Origin: Atrina japonica | Lineage: Eukaryota > Mollusca > Bivalvia > Pterioida > Pinnidae | Direction: 5' to 3' | DNA length: 64,000 nt | Assembly (NCBI GenBank): GCA_030159075.1 | Contig: BROG01001207.1 | Coordinates: 33,637-97,636 of the forward strand | Part shown: in pieces, positions 36,169 through 48,571 of the stretch | How positions within the stretch are numbered: position 1 is the stretch's first letter | Layout of the letters: every line of letters starts with the position of its first letter | Notes under the pieces: model-generated | Seen by the model: only the letters and a program-made list of their open reading frames with translations | The model's database searches: none | What the model was told of the DNA's origin: nothing | Position numbers and translations under genes: made by a program

Positions 36169-36378
36169 ATGTCAAGAATGTCGGAAAATCCAGATTTTCT
36201 GGATACAGTTAGTATATTCGAACACTCGTTTCTTAATTCCGACAATGATGTTAACATAAATATGTGTTGTTTGATAAACACAATCATCTGTTTTCACTGG
36301 TATATACCACGAGTTCTATTATGCCCTATGTCGTCGGCAACTATAATCCAAACCAATAATGACGAAGTCATGAAATAG
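36169..36378 (+). pseudogene. Possible Gag-like N-terminus of the old DIRS copy
   Basis: The frame begins with an acidic N-terminus (SENPDFLDTVSIFEHSFLNS) in a position comparable to the Gag start of the better DIRS copy, whose start is also acidic. Similarity is only in composition and position. Confidence 0.3.
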
Positions 36379-37620
36379 GTGATAATGGATGCTACTAAAA
36401 AACGGAAATCGCGCCCTAGCCTTCTAAAAAAGCCCTGGAATTGGCAGTATTTTAAAAAAGTCTTATTTTAATAAAGAATATATATAGCAAACTGATCATA
36501 ACTGTTTTAATAATGCATACTTTATCTGATGCAGTTATAAACTTATTACACTAGACAAAAATCTACAGTAGATACTTGGGTTTTTCTTATAAGACCTTTT
36601 GCCCCCCCCCCCCCCCCCCCCCCCCTTTGCCTACTGGATCAAAGCCTCCAGGCAAATCTTTATATTACTTTGTCTAGAAATTATTGTACTGGTTGAGATA
36701 ACCTGTTTATGTCTCTCGGTTAATGTTTACTTATAGACTTATCCAATGAGTTAGTGACATTTAGTATATAATAATGTTATCCATGTCACAGAAAATTAAT
36801 GAATCAATACTAGGATTATACTTTGAATTTTGATCCAGATTTATTAAATGACAATAATAGTTCTGTCATTCAGTTTGAGTTTATTACTCGGAATATTCAC
36901 ATAGCTAAATAGTTCTGAGAAAATTTATATGAGAAAGTTTATTCTTATTACCAGAAGAAATTTTGACAAAGCAATTGCAAGAAAACTGTGTGCACATTTT
37001 GAGTTATAATGTGATCTCTCTGAGTAAAAAATGACAAGGAAGCATAATTATGTATTAGATATACTTGTCAAAGCTGTAAATACTGTGGTCTTAAAACACC
37101 CAGTAAATGACTATAGTAAGCTTCATTGTAAAGGACTATTTGAGACCTGAAAGTTGTGTTAATTTATACATGTGTAATTAGAATTCAATTCTGAATTTTG
37201 GAATGCTATTGATTTGCGTGCACAATGTGGTTAGACCTTATAATTCAGAATGTATACAATCCCTTTTTAAAAGGTCTTTCTTTCAATTAGCTGAACAAGT
37301 TGTACAACCAAAATATGAATTTGATTGAAAAAGTGTCAAAACTGTTTTGACTGATGCATTAACTCTGATTGGTCATACCGAAATTTATATATCTCAAAGA
37401 TATCGGTATAATAGTACATACCTTCTATATGATAAGTAGAAATAAAATTGTTATTCTGATTTTTTACAAGCAAGTTTGTTAGTGGCTACTGTTATAAATT
37501 CATTTGGGTGACGACCCTCCAAATTCTATAAGATTTTCTAGCCATTTATCATATCAGAATTTGAAACACTATTATTACAACTGCAGAGGCAACAACTATG
37601 TACTACATGTAAAAAAAAAA

Positions 37621-37688
37621 GCTTGTTGTTTACATGTTTCAACTCCAAGTGGAGCTCCGCTTGGAGCTGAAACATGTAAACATCAAGC
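37621..37688. repeat. 68-bp hairpin within the old DIRS copy
   Basis: TTTACATGTTTCAACTCC and its inverse GGAGCTGAAACATGTAAA flank a centre GGAGCTCC. Arms are about 34 bp with four mismatches. Confidence 0.8.
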
Positions 37689-38067
37689 TCAACTTTAATA
37701 CAATTTATACTACCTTACGGAGTTTTTATTGTGTTGGACACAAACACCTTTTTGGAATTGTTTGAAACTATTATTTTTGTGGACTCTGTATACCTCTGGT
37801 ATCCACAGTGAAGACTCCTACCGGATTATTTATACTGTCTACCTTCAGGGACGTTGTTACCTCCACCCCCCCCCCCTCTTTTTCAGAAGTGTAAACAGTA
37901 TAAGAGAACTAGATTTTCCAAAATGGGAAAAACTTACATTTCATGAATTAATTCATTATTTAGTCAAGCAGTATAACACAGAATTCATTTTTAACATTTT
38001 CAAAATGAAAATTTTCATGTAAAGTTAAGTTTGGTAGTAAAATTCAAATTTGAATTTAAATGTTCAA

Positions 38068-38530
38068 GTTCAAGAATTGCTACTAAAAGGAACAACTGAA
38101 AGAGCAAACAATATCTATGATGATATTGTTGTGTCCAGCATTTTTCTTGTTCCTAAAATAATGGAAAACCAGAAGTAGTAAAATTCTAAAATTCAATAAA
38201 TAAGTTTGTCAAGTACCAACAGTTCAAACAAGAAAATCTTACTCATGTTTTGAATGTTGTCTAAAAAGACGACTTCAGTACTTTTGTTGATTTGTGAGTA
38301 AAATCTTTCAGTACTAGTATCAGAACTAAGTTACAGAAACTCTGTTTTTTCTTGCAGAGTGCATTCCCCCCCCCATAATTAAAGTACTTCCTTCCAGTTT
38401 GTCTGAGATCCAAGAATTTCAACAAAATTATTAAAGCCTTCTTCAGAAATATATATAATTTCTGTTATTATATAGATGATTCTTTATGTATGAATCAAAA
38501 TTTTATCTGTGCAAAGGAAGCACAAGTAAT
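38068..38530 (+). pseudogene. DIRS reverse transcriptase relic
   Basis: 38068-38178 reads VQELLLKGTTERANN and SSIFLVPKI, the counterpart of QEVQTLLDKGAIEE and SNVFLVPKK in the 50.3-kb element. At 38460 the sequence reads FCYYIDDSLCMNQNF, the catalytic YIDD box with both Asp, then VMTNKLDDLL. The intervening DLKDAY segment is lost or unreadable. Inactive. Confidence 0.75.
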
Positions 38531-38993
38531 GACAAACAAATTAGATGATTTATTATCATAAGAATTCAGTCTTGCAACCTTGCGAAAGAATAGTCTTCTT
38601 TCATGTTTTATCATTAATACTATACAAATCAAGGCTTTTCTAACAGATAAGAAAGTTAAAAATATTAGAAGATGTAGTACACATATTCTAAGAAAACTTC
38701 TGTTTTTATGAGGATGATTGCATCCTTTAGTGGTTTGATAGTACATATTTTTAATGCTTTGTTACATGGGGGGGCCCTTTGCACATTATAGATTCTAGAA
38801 AAATAAATAATGTATCGTACTTTTGAGATTGTGAATAATCATAGTTTTGATGCCTCATAATGCCAATCTCTGAACCATGTAAAGCAGAAATTATTTGCTG
38901 TTTTGACAATATTGTTATTGTTAATGGAGAACCAATTCTTCAATGTAATTCAATTCTTCATTGAACAGAAACCATGTTACAAGTTAGTGTTAG

Positions 38994-39025
<32 letters not shown>

Positions 39026-39561
39026 TATTCAGGGTATTGATACTTGGTTATACAAATGCTTCATTCAAAAGGTTGGGGTGCAAGTACAAAAATTGTTTTC
39101 AGTTGGCAGTAGATGGTAATTGAAGGTCCCAATCATCACATAAATTTTTTAGAGTTTCAGCTCTTTTTCTTGATTGGTATAACCAGTTTATAAAATGTTG
39201 ACAACAAACATTAGTAATAGACTGTGGTGAGTCTACAGCTCAGTTATATATCAATGGATTGAATGAAATGGCTTATGGTGTGTTTGACCATTTTATAGAA
39301 GTAATTTGTGTCGGTGTCAAAAAACCAAAAACAATTATAACTGTTTGTACATTTGTGCATTTTACAGGTATAAAGAAAATAACAGCAGAATATACATATA
39401 TTAAACATTAAAATATTTAATGATTCAAATGAGTACATGTACATGCAATATATGTATGTAAAAAGATAAAAGCTTGGGGAAAATTTTACAATACATTTAT
39501 TCTAAATGTTTACCTCTTTGCATTCTATATTTAAATTGTCAGATTGAAAAATATAGTATCC

Positions 39562-39612
39562 TGGTATTATAACCCAGATTCAAGAGCTGTAGATGCTTTT
39601 ACAATACCTTGG
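39562..39612 (+). pseudogene. DIRS post-RNase H region relic
   Basis: WYYNPDSRAVDAFTIPW corresponds to WNFDPDACHIDAFTMSW in the better copy, a motif typical of the region after RNase H in DIRS polyproteins. A stop follows, then residues resembling FPPFKLI in mixed frames, and IFVIPFYSYG about 130 bp on. Confidence 0.7.
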
Positions 39613-40960
39613 TGAAACATGGTATACTTATGTATCTTATGCTTTTTCCCAACATTTCTAAATCTTGTACATGTACTTAAAGTTTTCTACCTGAATTAAT
39701 TAAGGATAAAATTTAAAAAAGCCATATTTGTAATTCCATTTTATTCTTATGGCATGTCATACATGATCATGGTTTTCATTACTATTTTAAGTATTGATAT
39801 GTTTTTACCAATCACATTTGTCCAGACATAAGGATCTGATAATTGTATATCTGTATCTCCAATAGGAGTACAGTAATCCTTTTAACCTAGAAAACAAACT
39901 TTGCTACAGTTATCATATCTGCAATCCAATGCTCCATAAAGAATTTTTTGTTGAAAACATTTAATCATTGTCAATAATTAAGGGGGAAAAAAAAAAAAAA
40001 AAAATTGTATTGGGAGAAAATTGGTGTTATTTGACCGGGGTGGAAGGTAATATAGATTCCCTTCATTGATATTAAAAATAAGTTGTTATTCATCTTGAAT
40101 TCCTAGTGAATCTAGAATTTATCCTATTCTCTTTTGAAAACACTTGAGAGTAATGTAATCCCAAACTTTGCCATTCTTTGGTGTTAATTGATTTAGAAGG
40201 TAATAAGGACCATCTAGATCTGTAAAAAGTTGATTCATATAGAACCTATACAAGTACATTGTACAATGTAGTTGTTTAAATCAGTCTATATGGGATGTGT
40301 CAACAGTCTTTATTTGTTTACTACTAGATTTTTTTTTTTTCTGATGTCATTAATTTTATTAAATAATTTGTTCTGTTGCATTTATTACTGCAAGCAAGAG
40401 CATACGCAGCAAAGAGCAAATACAATTTTGTGGATAATCACCATATGAATCACATATTTTAATTGTGATAAAAATTATATGTTGATATTTGTTCTGTATT
40501 CAAAATATCAAAGCCAGGAAGGCTTAATCCAAATGTCATTCTTACAAGATGTGAAAATCACATTTTTGTGTTTTCCTAATAATACAAAAATATTTTGAAA
40601 AGAAGAGTTTACATGAGAAAGTCTTCCTTGTACTTTGTCTTTTCATTTACAACTTACAAAGCCATCTGTACTAGTATTCTGACTATATGATTGAAGTGTG
40701 TACTGCAATAAGCTGGTGTTGATTCTTTGCTTAAAAGCTCACTTTTCATGTGTGCAGTTGATATGGGTGTTTCTCAAATAAGGGTGTTTCATCAGCTTAA
40801 ACACTTAAAAACATTTTATTAGATCTATAAATAATTTCGAACATATATTTTTAATTCAACTGTGTAAATGAAACATAATTGTAGTATCTTGTCTTTAAGT
40901 GGGAAATAATTTTCTTTGGGTTCACACTTTTTGAGTTTGTTTGCATCAACTCTTTAAATA

Positions 40961-41084
40961 TGCAGTATAAATACCCTAAGAAGCCGAAGGCGAATGAATA
41001 AGAATGGAACCTCATCCAATCATGCTAATGTGATGGATGAGGAACATTCTTAGAATGAGCCGGAGGCTCGAAGGGTATTTATAT
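40961..41084 (+). repeat. Internal complementary region of the old DIRS copy
   Basis: The left half (TGCAGTATAAATACCCTAAG to AATAAGAAT) is the complement of the element's left outer end. The right half (GGAACCTCATCCAATCATGC to AGGGTATTTATA) is the complement of its right outer end. They join at AAT (41003-41005). Confidence 0.85.
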
Positions 41085-41150
41085 CAACCCACCTTTTGAT
41101 TTCCCCACCCATTATTATATTAGGTTGATTGCAAACCCTGATTACTTTAA

Positions 41151-41281
41151 AAGATGGCAGTACTGACACATGCCCGTTCTTATATAACTATCGTTACAGG
41201 TCATTTATTTTGACCTCTTTAAAAGTGAGTATAATAGCCTGTACCTTGCCGGACAGCACGGAAATATGCAGTATAAATATC
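41151..41281 (-). repeat. Right inverted terminal repeat of the old DIRS copy
   Basis: Inverted match to 35634-35762. The unique right outer end continues to CCATT at 41352. Confidence 0.8.
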
Positions 41282-41352
41282 CTTCGAGACTCCGGCTCAT
41301 TCTAAGAATGTTCCTCATCCATCACATTAGCATGATTGGATGAGGTTCCATT

Positions 41353-42689
41353 ATCCCATGGAATTTTTACATACATGTATGTAATGGCGGCCATCTTTTG
41401 AAGTTTCAGAGAGGAAGTAAAAGAAAGGGAACATTTATTGGTCATACCGAATTTATTCTGGCTCACTGATGTGTTAATATACAATCACCGACTCCCTACG
41501 ACAATAATATATATATTGGGAGTTACTCCCCTTCATATAATTCTTGTTAAGAGAGATGCGAGAATGTTAATGATTACTCACATGACCCAATTACTTGACA
41601 TCACATGGATAACACAGAGATTCCCTTAGGAAGAGTATTTTCAAAAATTGAAGCGACTAAACAAAGAAAAAGGTATGTAGGAAAGATATAGGATAAACTT
41701 TTCTCTTTTTTAATTATATCAATTAAATATTTTTATTTTGACGATCGGTTGCTGTACAAATTCATTTTGAAATTCATGACCTAATATGGGACAGACTATA
41801 GTGAAAAACTTGAATACTGTTCAGTGTTGTTCACTCAGGTGTGTAAAATGCGTGCAGCATTTATGTAATGAAAGTTTAACTGGTATTTTGCCGTTGAAAT
41901 ACTGTCTTACTGATTTTTTATAGGCAGTGATCTAATGATTAATAGGGGTGGATTTAGTGGTATGTTAAGTGTATATTTTATTTTATATCATTCATAATAT
42001 GTTATTTGCAATTAATGAGTTATATTTGATTTTTATTTGGGTGATTGTTGTTATTCAGCTAACAAATTTATTTTCATTTGTAAATATTTCATTTATATAT
42101 AATTCATCAGAGAGTGCTGAGGTGTGTGAAAGTGTATGAATGTTTTTGATAATATGCTTGTTTAATCAATTATTTTGATTTGACTATGAACAGTCAGTTC
42201 ATATTTTTGAATAAAAAATTTAATTTGAAATTCTTTTATAGTCTTTATTGGACAGGGTCATTGCTCATCCCGTTACAAGGGGTAATTTACACGCATAACT
42301 GTTAATTGCACAGGTAAATTTCCACGTCTATAGTACACAATTTCATGAACATGTGCAGTGGTACATGACAACATGCATTAGGCCATACATATAATTGGAT
42401 AGCCCAATATTTCTAGTCAAACACAGAATTTCAACTAAAAATGACCAATTTGAGTATTGATGGTATCCATAGGTTTAAGACTTCAAACCAAAATTTATGA
42501 GCATGTGGAAGGAATAACATCAACAGGAGATGTAAAGTGAAAAAGCTTGCTGACATAATTGTCTGACAGCATATCGAGCTGATTAATTCCCTACAGACAA
42601 ATGATAATACAAACAAGAAATCCATGGTTTCCAAGGACAAGCTGACCATGTGAAAAAATTATGTCCCCTCTTTTTAGCAGTCTTAAGAA
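41353..42689. other. Intron-like sequence
   Basis: No supported gene. The segment 42624-42690 (TCCATGGTTTCCAAGGACAA) recurs at about 60236-60310 and leads into the GATCCCAGAGGGATC repeat in both places, so it belongs to that repeat. Confidence 0.45.
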
Positions 42690-45530
42690 ATTCATCCCAG
42701 AGGGATCTTGGCACCCACCATCGAATGTTTTTCATTTGATCTATGACAAACTGTTCTTTTCTTTTATATTGTGGCTCAACAATGAATTTGAACTAAGACC
42801 TAAATATCTGTCAAGTGCTTTCTGACAAGATTATAACAATACCAAAGATGAACTACCTTATCCAAGATAGCTTAAACTGAGTGAAAATTTAAAATTCCTG
42901 TATTTATAGAACTCATCATTCTAAGAGCAACATCGAACACCCCATCAAAATCAGTGCATGCGTTTTCAAGATATTAGCGAAAAACTGCAAAACTCACCCT
43001 TACTAATGGCTCAAGTAACCAGAAAGGGGCGGAGCTTTGTGTGACATCACAATGAGGACTCCTGCTGTGAAGTACGTGCTTCACTATAGGCCTTGTATCA
43101 GCAGTCCCTCGCGTGGACGGCGATTAATACATTTGCTGGTTTATTGAGTGACTATATCTTTGTGTACAATAATGTAGGAATAATTGGGTTTTTTTACTGT
43201 CGCAGTTGTGATTTTTATTTAGTAATTTTTAATTGATCAATAAGACAAGATTAAGTTGTCACATTTTCATTGTTAGACAGCGATATTCTATATAAAGAGA
43301 TCTAGCTTTTTGTCATTATTTACGAATCTATGCTTACCTCTGTGTAAAATAACATAATTGTCATCCATGAAGAAGAAATAGTTAAAATATAAACTTTGCA
43401 GAATTAAATTGTAAAAACAAAATAATTGAATTATTTTTTTTATTTTTTATAAACTGATACCATAGTACATGTAGTATGTGAAAATTGTGTCATTTTGAAA
43501 AGACAACTGCCGTAAACATCGCATTGAGCTTTGGCAGAGCAAATGAAGTACATGTATAATGGAAATTGAGAGCAACGTCTAATGAAATGGAAATGGAAAT
43601 TTAATTTAAAATATGGTTCTAATAAACAACAATGTTTTTTCCAGGGTCATGTTTTTATTTACCGTTGGTTAAAGATTACGTGTCAATTATATAAAAGAAA
43701 ACTTTGTCAATCTTAAAATACCGTACGGAAACATAATATTATAAATTAAATTTAACGTATTAATCGTCTTACTATATGAAAAAATAAGTTAAAATGCAGT
43801 ATTTATACATGTTAATTGTATTTCACAATATTATCAATTGAATTTCTCAACAACAACAAAATCATATTTTTCGTTACGTGTTACATACAAACGTGTTTTG
43901 CCATATGCATAAGAGACTAAAACACACCCAATCATCTCAAAAATTTAAGTATTTTAGATGGGTCACTAATGGAAGCTGCATCATACTTTCACACTCTGTT
44001 AATTTGCAAACACAGCAACACACCGAGGTGTAATTTTTGATTTTTTTTCTATATACATGTAGGCATTCCGTCTGAGACACGTTTTATAGGATATAAATGA
44101 TATTTATTAGTTAAAACAATATCAAAATACATGTAGATATGCATACGATAAATTTATCAATAAAAAATCACAATTTTTGACTCCATATCATTTAATATAT
44201 CATGTCAGTATTTATTTAATCATTTATTTACTTATTTATATTACTCATATATTTAAAAAATGTTTGTGATTTTTTAACAGCAATGAATATGATTCACTTT
44301 TAATTTTTAAATTCTTAATTAGTTTTCCAAAAGCAGACACCAATTTTGATTGGGTTTTCGATGTTGTTCTTAGAATGATGAGTTCTATAAATACAGAAAT
44401 TTTCATTTTCAATCAGAGTGCTCTTTGACCATACCGGTCAACCTCCTAAAGTGGAAATGTTGGTCATGACTTGCATTTAGTAAAACAAGAATTACACGTT
44501 ATATGTCTTGCTGGTCCCTGCTTTGATATCAAATGTAGCAAAGTGTAGTAAGTGTATATTTCAGGGATGCGGCAGTACCCTAACATACACTACTGAATGT
44601 GTTTTCCCATAACAATCAATAATATATATGGTTTAAGGGTGGGGATGTGAACAGTTTTTAAGTTATAAGCAAAAATATAAATTCCAGGGGTCGGGCAAGA
44701 CCCGCATATGCACCACTAAATGTGTCTTCCCATAACAATCAATAGTATACATGGTTTAAGAGTGGGGTTGTGAACATTTTTTAAGTTATAAGTAAAAATA
44801 TATATTTCAGAGGTTGGGGCAGAACCCCCCCCCCCCCCCATACCATTAAATGTGTCTCCCAAAAATTATCAATAATACATATGCTTTAAGGGTGTGGTTG
44901 TGAATGGTTTTTAAGTTACATGTATAAGAAAAAATATATTAATTCCTGGGGGTAGGGCAGGACCCCCATACACTAATAAATGCGTTTCCCAATAATGATC
45001 CAAAATTTATATGGTTTAGGGGTGGGGCTGTGAACGGATTTAAGTTATGAGTAAAAATATAAATTTCAGGGGATGTGGCAGGACAAAGATTGACCCCATC
45101 ATACACCAATGAATGAGTCTAACCATAACAAACAAGAATATAGAGTACTTTCTGACAAAATCCAAAAAGGCCACCTGACAGCAATTTGTGATCCAAACAC
45201 CCCTGTAAATGTAATATGCACAACTAGACCTCTGGGGGAACCTTCATATTCAATTTCAAGGAGATCCCTTCAGTCCTTTCTGAGGAGTAGTGATAACAAA
45301 CTTCCTTTGGTCAAAATCCAAGTTTGGATTCTGATCTCTTTGAAAATGAAATATGCACAACTAGAACTACATTGTACATGTAAAGGGGATCCTTAATGTC
45401 AAAGGTCAAGGATATCATGGAGATCCCTTCAATACTTTCTGAGAAATAGCGGTAATAAGAATTGTTCAGGACGGACAGATGATGGCACAGGGCAATTTGA
45501 ATAGCCCACCATGTGTTGATGGTGGGCTAA
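42690..45530. repeat. Dispersed GATCCCAGAGGGATC repeat, split by an insertion
   Basis: The left part (to about 42877) and right part (from about 44428) together follow the same order as the copies at 11.2 and 60.3 kb. The right part holds about five modules with GGTTTAAGGGTGGGG, a run of 15 C at 44825, and ends with a hairpin TAGCCCACCATGTGTTGATG.GGTGGGCTA near 45525. Confidence 0.75.
42878..44427. mobile_element. Long-TIR insertion, about 1.55 kb, no transposase
   Basis: The ends are inverted copies over about 80 bp: left CTGTATTTATAGAACTCATC, right GATGAGTTCTATAAATACAG, extending to CATCGAACACCCCATCAAAA and its partner. It interrupts GATAGCTTAACCATACC of the host repeat, whose uninterrupted form is seen near 11398 and 60494. 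The flanks read GCTTAAA on the left and TTTGACCATACC on the right, perhaps a decayed TTAA duplication. No protein-coding frame recognised. Confidence 0.75.
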
Positions 45531-45711
45531 AAATCTGTCCAGTGCACCTCAGGGAAAATACTTAGCATAATTTGATTGTAAAAAGGTAAACACCCACTGG
45601 TTTGATGACACCTGACCCCCACTCTATAGCATTCTGATCAAACAAGTGAAACCAAATATAATAAAAATTGATTAACACATACAAAGAGTGGATAGAAAAA
45701 TAAATACATAC

Positions 45712-45936
45712 ATTGACCATTCACTTTTCCCTTTAAAGGAATCTATACTATAACTGAAGTCATCACATCCCCACCACACTGGAGCTGTTTCATTATGATT
45801 GTCTTTCAAAGGAATGGTCTGAAATGGCTTGCATTTTTCTGTTATGAAGTGCCAGAGTGGAATACAGTACAGCCAGGATGGATCTTTTGTTGTCTTTCCT
45901 GTTCCCAGTACAGTTTTGAGTGCAACTTTCCAGTCC
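45712..45936 (-). CDS. Predicted host exon (225 bp)
   Basis: The acceptor CTTCCAAATTTTAG precedes an open frame with WKVALKTVLGTGKTTKDPS, WLYCIPLWHFITEKCKPF, VWWGCDDFSYSIDSFKGK and EWS, ending at a donor TCAAT|GTATGT. The first G completes a Lys codon with the AA left by the exon at 54157-54664, so phases join. Trp-rich, globular-looking. Family not identified; an RNF213-like large ligase is a weak guess. Confidence 0.65.
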
Positions 45937-47539
45937 CTAAAATTTGGAAGTTTAACAAAAGAAAATTAGTTAAAATAAAACCTGCTTTAGTGATCACCTG
46001 TGTATAAAGATCACCTGGTCACAACTTTTGCTGTCCCTGCAAGTGCCATTTGTGCACAAATAAACCTCTATATAAAGACCACCTCTCTAAAAAACTGGTT
46101 TTCTTGTGTCTCTAAGGAGGTCGTTATATACATAGGACCAGTGATTTTCCGCAATTGCAGAATTGCGAATTGAATCACAGGATAGGCAATCTGAAATGGA
46201 ATTTGCATTTCTGAAAAATCTTTTTAAAAAGAAAACACATCGTATAAAATTGAATTTATTTCTGTTTCCGTATGTTATAAACTTCATTTATTTTATTGAC
46301 AAATTTTCCTCACGTAATTTGCATCACTTTTTTGTATTTAAACCTCATTATTTCTTGCATTGAAGTAGAGATGTAGCCACACCTTCACAACATCGAAAGA
46401 TAAGGCATACTCATTTCTGTTGTTGTAATATCGTTGCCATGGAATTAAAAGTCTTCAAAACTGAAAATAATGTTTAAAAATACACAGAAGTACATGTATG
46501 TTTTATGTAATGCTGTGTTCAATCACCGAAGATACTTATCATACTTTATAATTAATAGTATAACTTCATTATGTAAATCTCATAACTTTACTAAGGTATC
46601 ATTATGGGTCTGTATCAATGAATATTCTTTATCTGCACTATGTGTTTTAGTATTTATTTAACGAAAACGTTAAAAAACAGAATTCCCCAAATCTTGAAAC
46701 AGAATTAAGGCAAATTTGAAACAGAAAATCACTGTCCCTATATACAATTTTCACTGTACATGTACATACATTTCAGAACATTTATTTAAAAGCTCAAATC
46801 CATGAGCCGAGTATGTTTAATATGATGATTTAATTTTAGCAAATTTCATTTCTGTTATTACTACATGAAATGATAATGAAGAAATCACAAATTTTTTTCT
46901 CCCAATTTTGTTTTTGGTTATGGGAGTATGAGAATGAAAAAAACACTTCTATATAACCTTATACAATCATGTTTATATGGAAATTGAAAATAGAATGTCT
47001 AAATTGTAAATACTATAGTACAGTGGAACTTGTCTTGAGAGACCACTGTTATGAAAGAACAACTGTCTTTTAAGACCATATTTTGATAAACAATTAAGTA
47101 AGTCTGTAAATAATACCTCTTTGGAGCAACCACCTGTTTTGAGAAGACCACATTTCAATGACTGAAAGGGTAGTCTCTAAATGCATGTCCCACTGTACTG
47201 AAGGCTGTAAAACTTTGTTGTTGTTAATAGAAAGCAAATTAAGTATACATGTATTAGTGTAGTATCTATTATTTTTTGTGTAATAGTGAATTGATCATCT
47301 AAACAGCTGCTGTATGATAAAAACCTATGAATGTCTTTACCTCAGACTGTGTTAACATTTACAAAAGTAATCTTTTATTAAATAAGCTCAATGAATTGTG
47401 ATCTTGTGTGTGCATAATACAAAATCATAACATGCCATGTTACATTAGAAATTATCGGTCAGAAATTATGTAATCAAAATCTGTAATAAGAGAACAAGGG
47501 AGCTCCAAGGAAGTATATGTCTTGCCTGTATATAATCAA
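45937..47539. other. Intron-like sequence with weak repeat traces
   Basis: 46010-46130 and 47020-47210 contain phrases such as AAAGACCACCTCTCT and GAGAAGACCACATTTC, typical of a dispersed invertebrate repeat also hinted at 22.6 kb and 63.97 kb. No gene supported. Confidence 0.35.
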
Positions 47540-48090
47540 TAATAATAATAACGGTAACCATGACCAAACTTTCCAGAAATCTGGTCAGAACAGTTCCAAT
47601 ATCCAAAATGGCACATCTAGGGTACATGGGGATCATTTGCTTGAAGTACAATTCTAATCCAGGTAATTTAGGAGTTCTGCTCCATAAATGATTTTCAGTG
47701 ACCATTACCTAGTTTTCAAAAGGTAGGTCAGACTGACGTTAGTACCACAAAAGGCACATCTAGGGTACATGAGGATCATTTATGTGAAATAAGGTTCCAA
47801 ATCACCCAGAAGTTTAGGAGTTCTGCTTTGGCAAACGATTTTCGTTCAGTGTGACCTTGTTTCCAGAACATAGGTCAGACCTACATTTGTACCACAAAAG
47901 GCACATTTAGGGCACATGAGGATCATTAATGTATGGTTTCAATCCTCCCAGTAGTTTAGCTGCTCTGGAACCGATATTCAGTGACTGTGACCTAGTTTCC
48001 AGAAAGTAGGTCAGACCGACAAAAGGCAAATCTAGAGTACATGTCAGGATCATTTGTGTAAAGTATGGTTCCAATCCACATGAGATTTTT
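47540..48090. repeat. Short tandem array, about 145-bp units
   Basis: ACATCTAGGGTACATG or a close variant recurs near 47614, 47756, 47901 and 48027, each followed by GAGGATCATTT and TTTAGGAGTTCTGCT-type words and TAGGTCAGAC. Confidence 0.75.
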
Positions 48091-48295
48091 AAAGATGTAC
48101 CAAGTTTTAATTCTTTTGGGATCCCTATTAATCCTGGACCCCTTTCCATTCACAAATATTTTGCGGATTCACAAGGGGATACTTCCTGCCATGTTTGGTT
48201 AGAATTGGCCCATTGGTTCTTGAGAAGGAAAAAGACAAAAGACAATCACAATATGTCATCTTGAGCTTTTAAAACAGTGAGAAGTTGGAATCTGC

Positions 48296-48405
48296 ATGAT
48301 CACTGTATAAATGTTGCATGATCAGTGTATGAATGTTGCATGATCACTGTATGAATGTTGCATGATCACTGTATAAATGTTGCATGATCACTGCATAAAT
48401 GTTGC
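48296..48405. repeat. 22-bp minisatellite, five units
   Basis: Unit ATGATCACTGTATAAATGTT plus GC, repeated at 48296, 48318, 48340, 48362 and 48384 with few changes. The next base pair begins the DIRS element, so the array ends exactly at its left terminus. Confidence 0.9.
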
Positions 48406-48429
48406 ATTCTATTACATATCGCCTTCTGG

Positions 48430-48571
48430 CTCTACAAGGGTATCGTATAGCATTATTCTCCTGAGTGCAACGAAGCATACCTCAATTCAAAGAAAGTAAA
48501 ATTTACCTGGATGACGTAAACATCCTAGTCGTATATAAGCAGTAGCTTCACGTGCTAGAACCATTCTTATT
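48430..48571 (+). repeat. Left inverted terminal repeat of DIRS element
   Basis: Inverted match to 53738-53877, with words such as TTCTCCTGAGTGCAACGAAG and GCAGTAGCTTCACGTGCTAG. Only a handful of differences. GTATATAAGCAG inside it could serve transcription initiation. Confidence 0.88.

Larger units (their letters stand above)
35597..41352 (+). mobile_element. Old DIRS-type retrotransposon, decayed copy
   Basis: Inverted terminal repeats (35634-35762 against 41151-41281) share TTTCCGTGCTGTCCGGCAAG and GAACGGGCATGTGTCAGTAC. An internal complementary region (40961-41084) contains the complements of the left and right outer ends fused at AAT/ATT. Coding remains of reverse transcriptase lie at 38068-38178 and 38460-38530, and of the post-RNase H region at 39562-39612. 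This arrangement is the hallmark of DIRS-like tyrosine-recombinase elements. Poly-C tracts and stops break the coding part throughout; no recombinase is recognisable. Confidence 0.82.

Noticed and set aside
45109..45396. 95-codon plus-strand frame
   Set aside because: It lies within the tail of a dispersed repeat and is open by chance.
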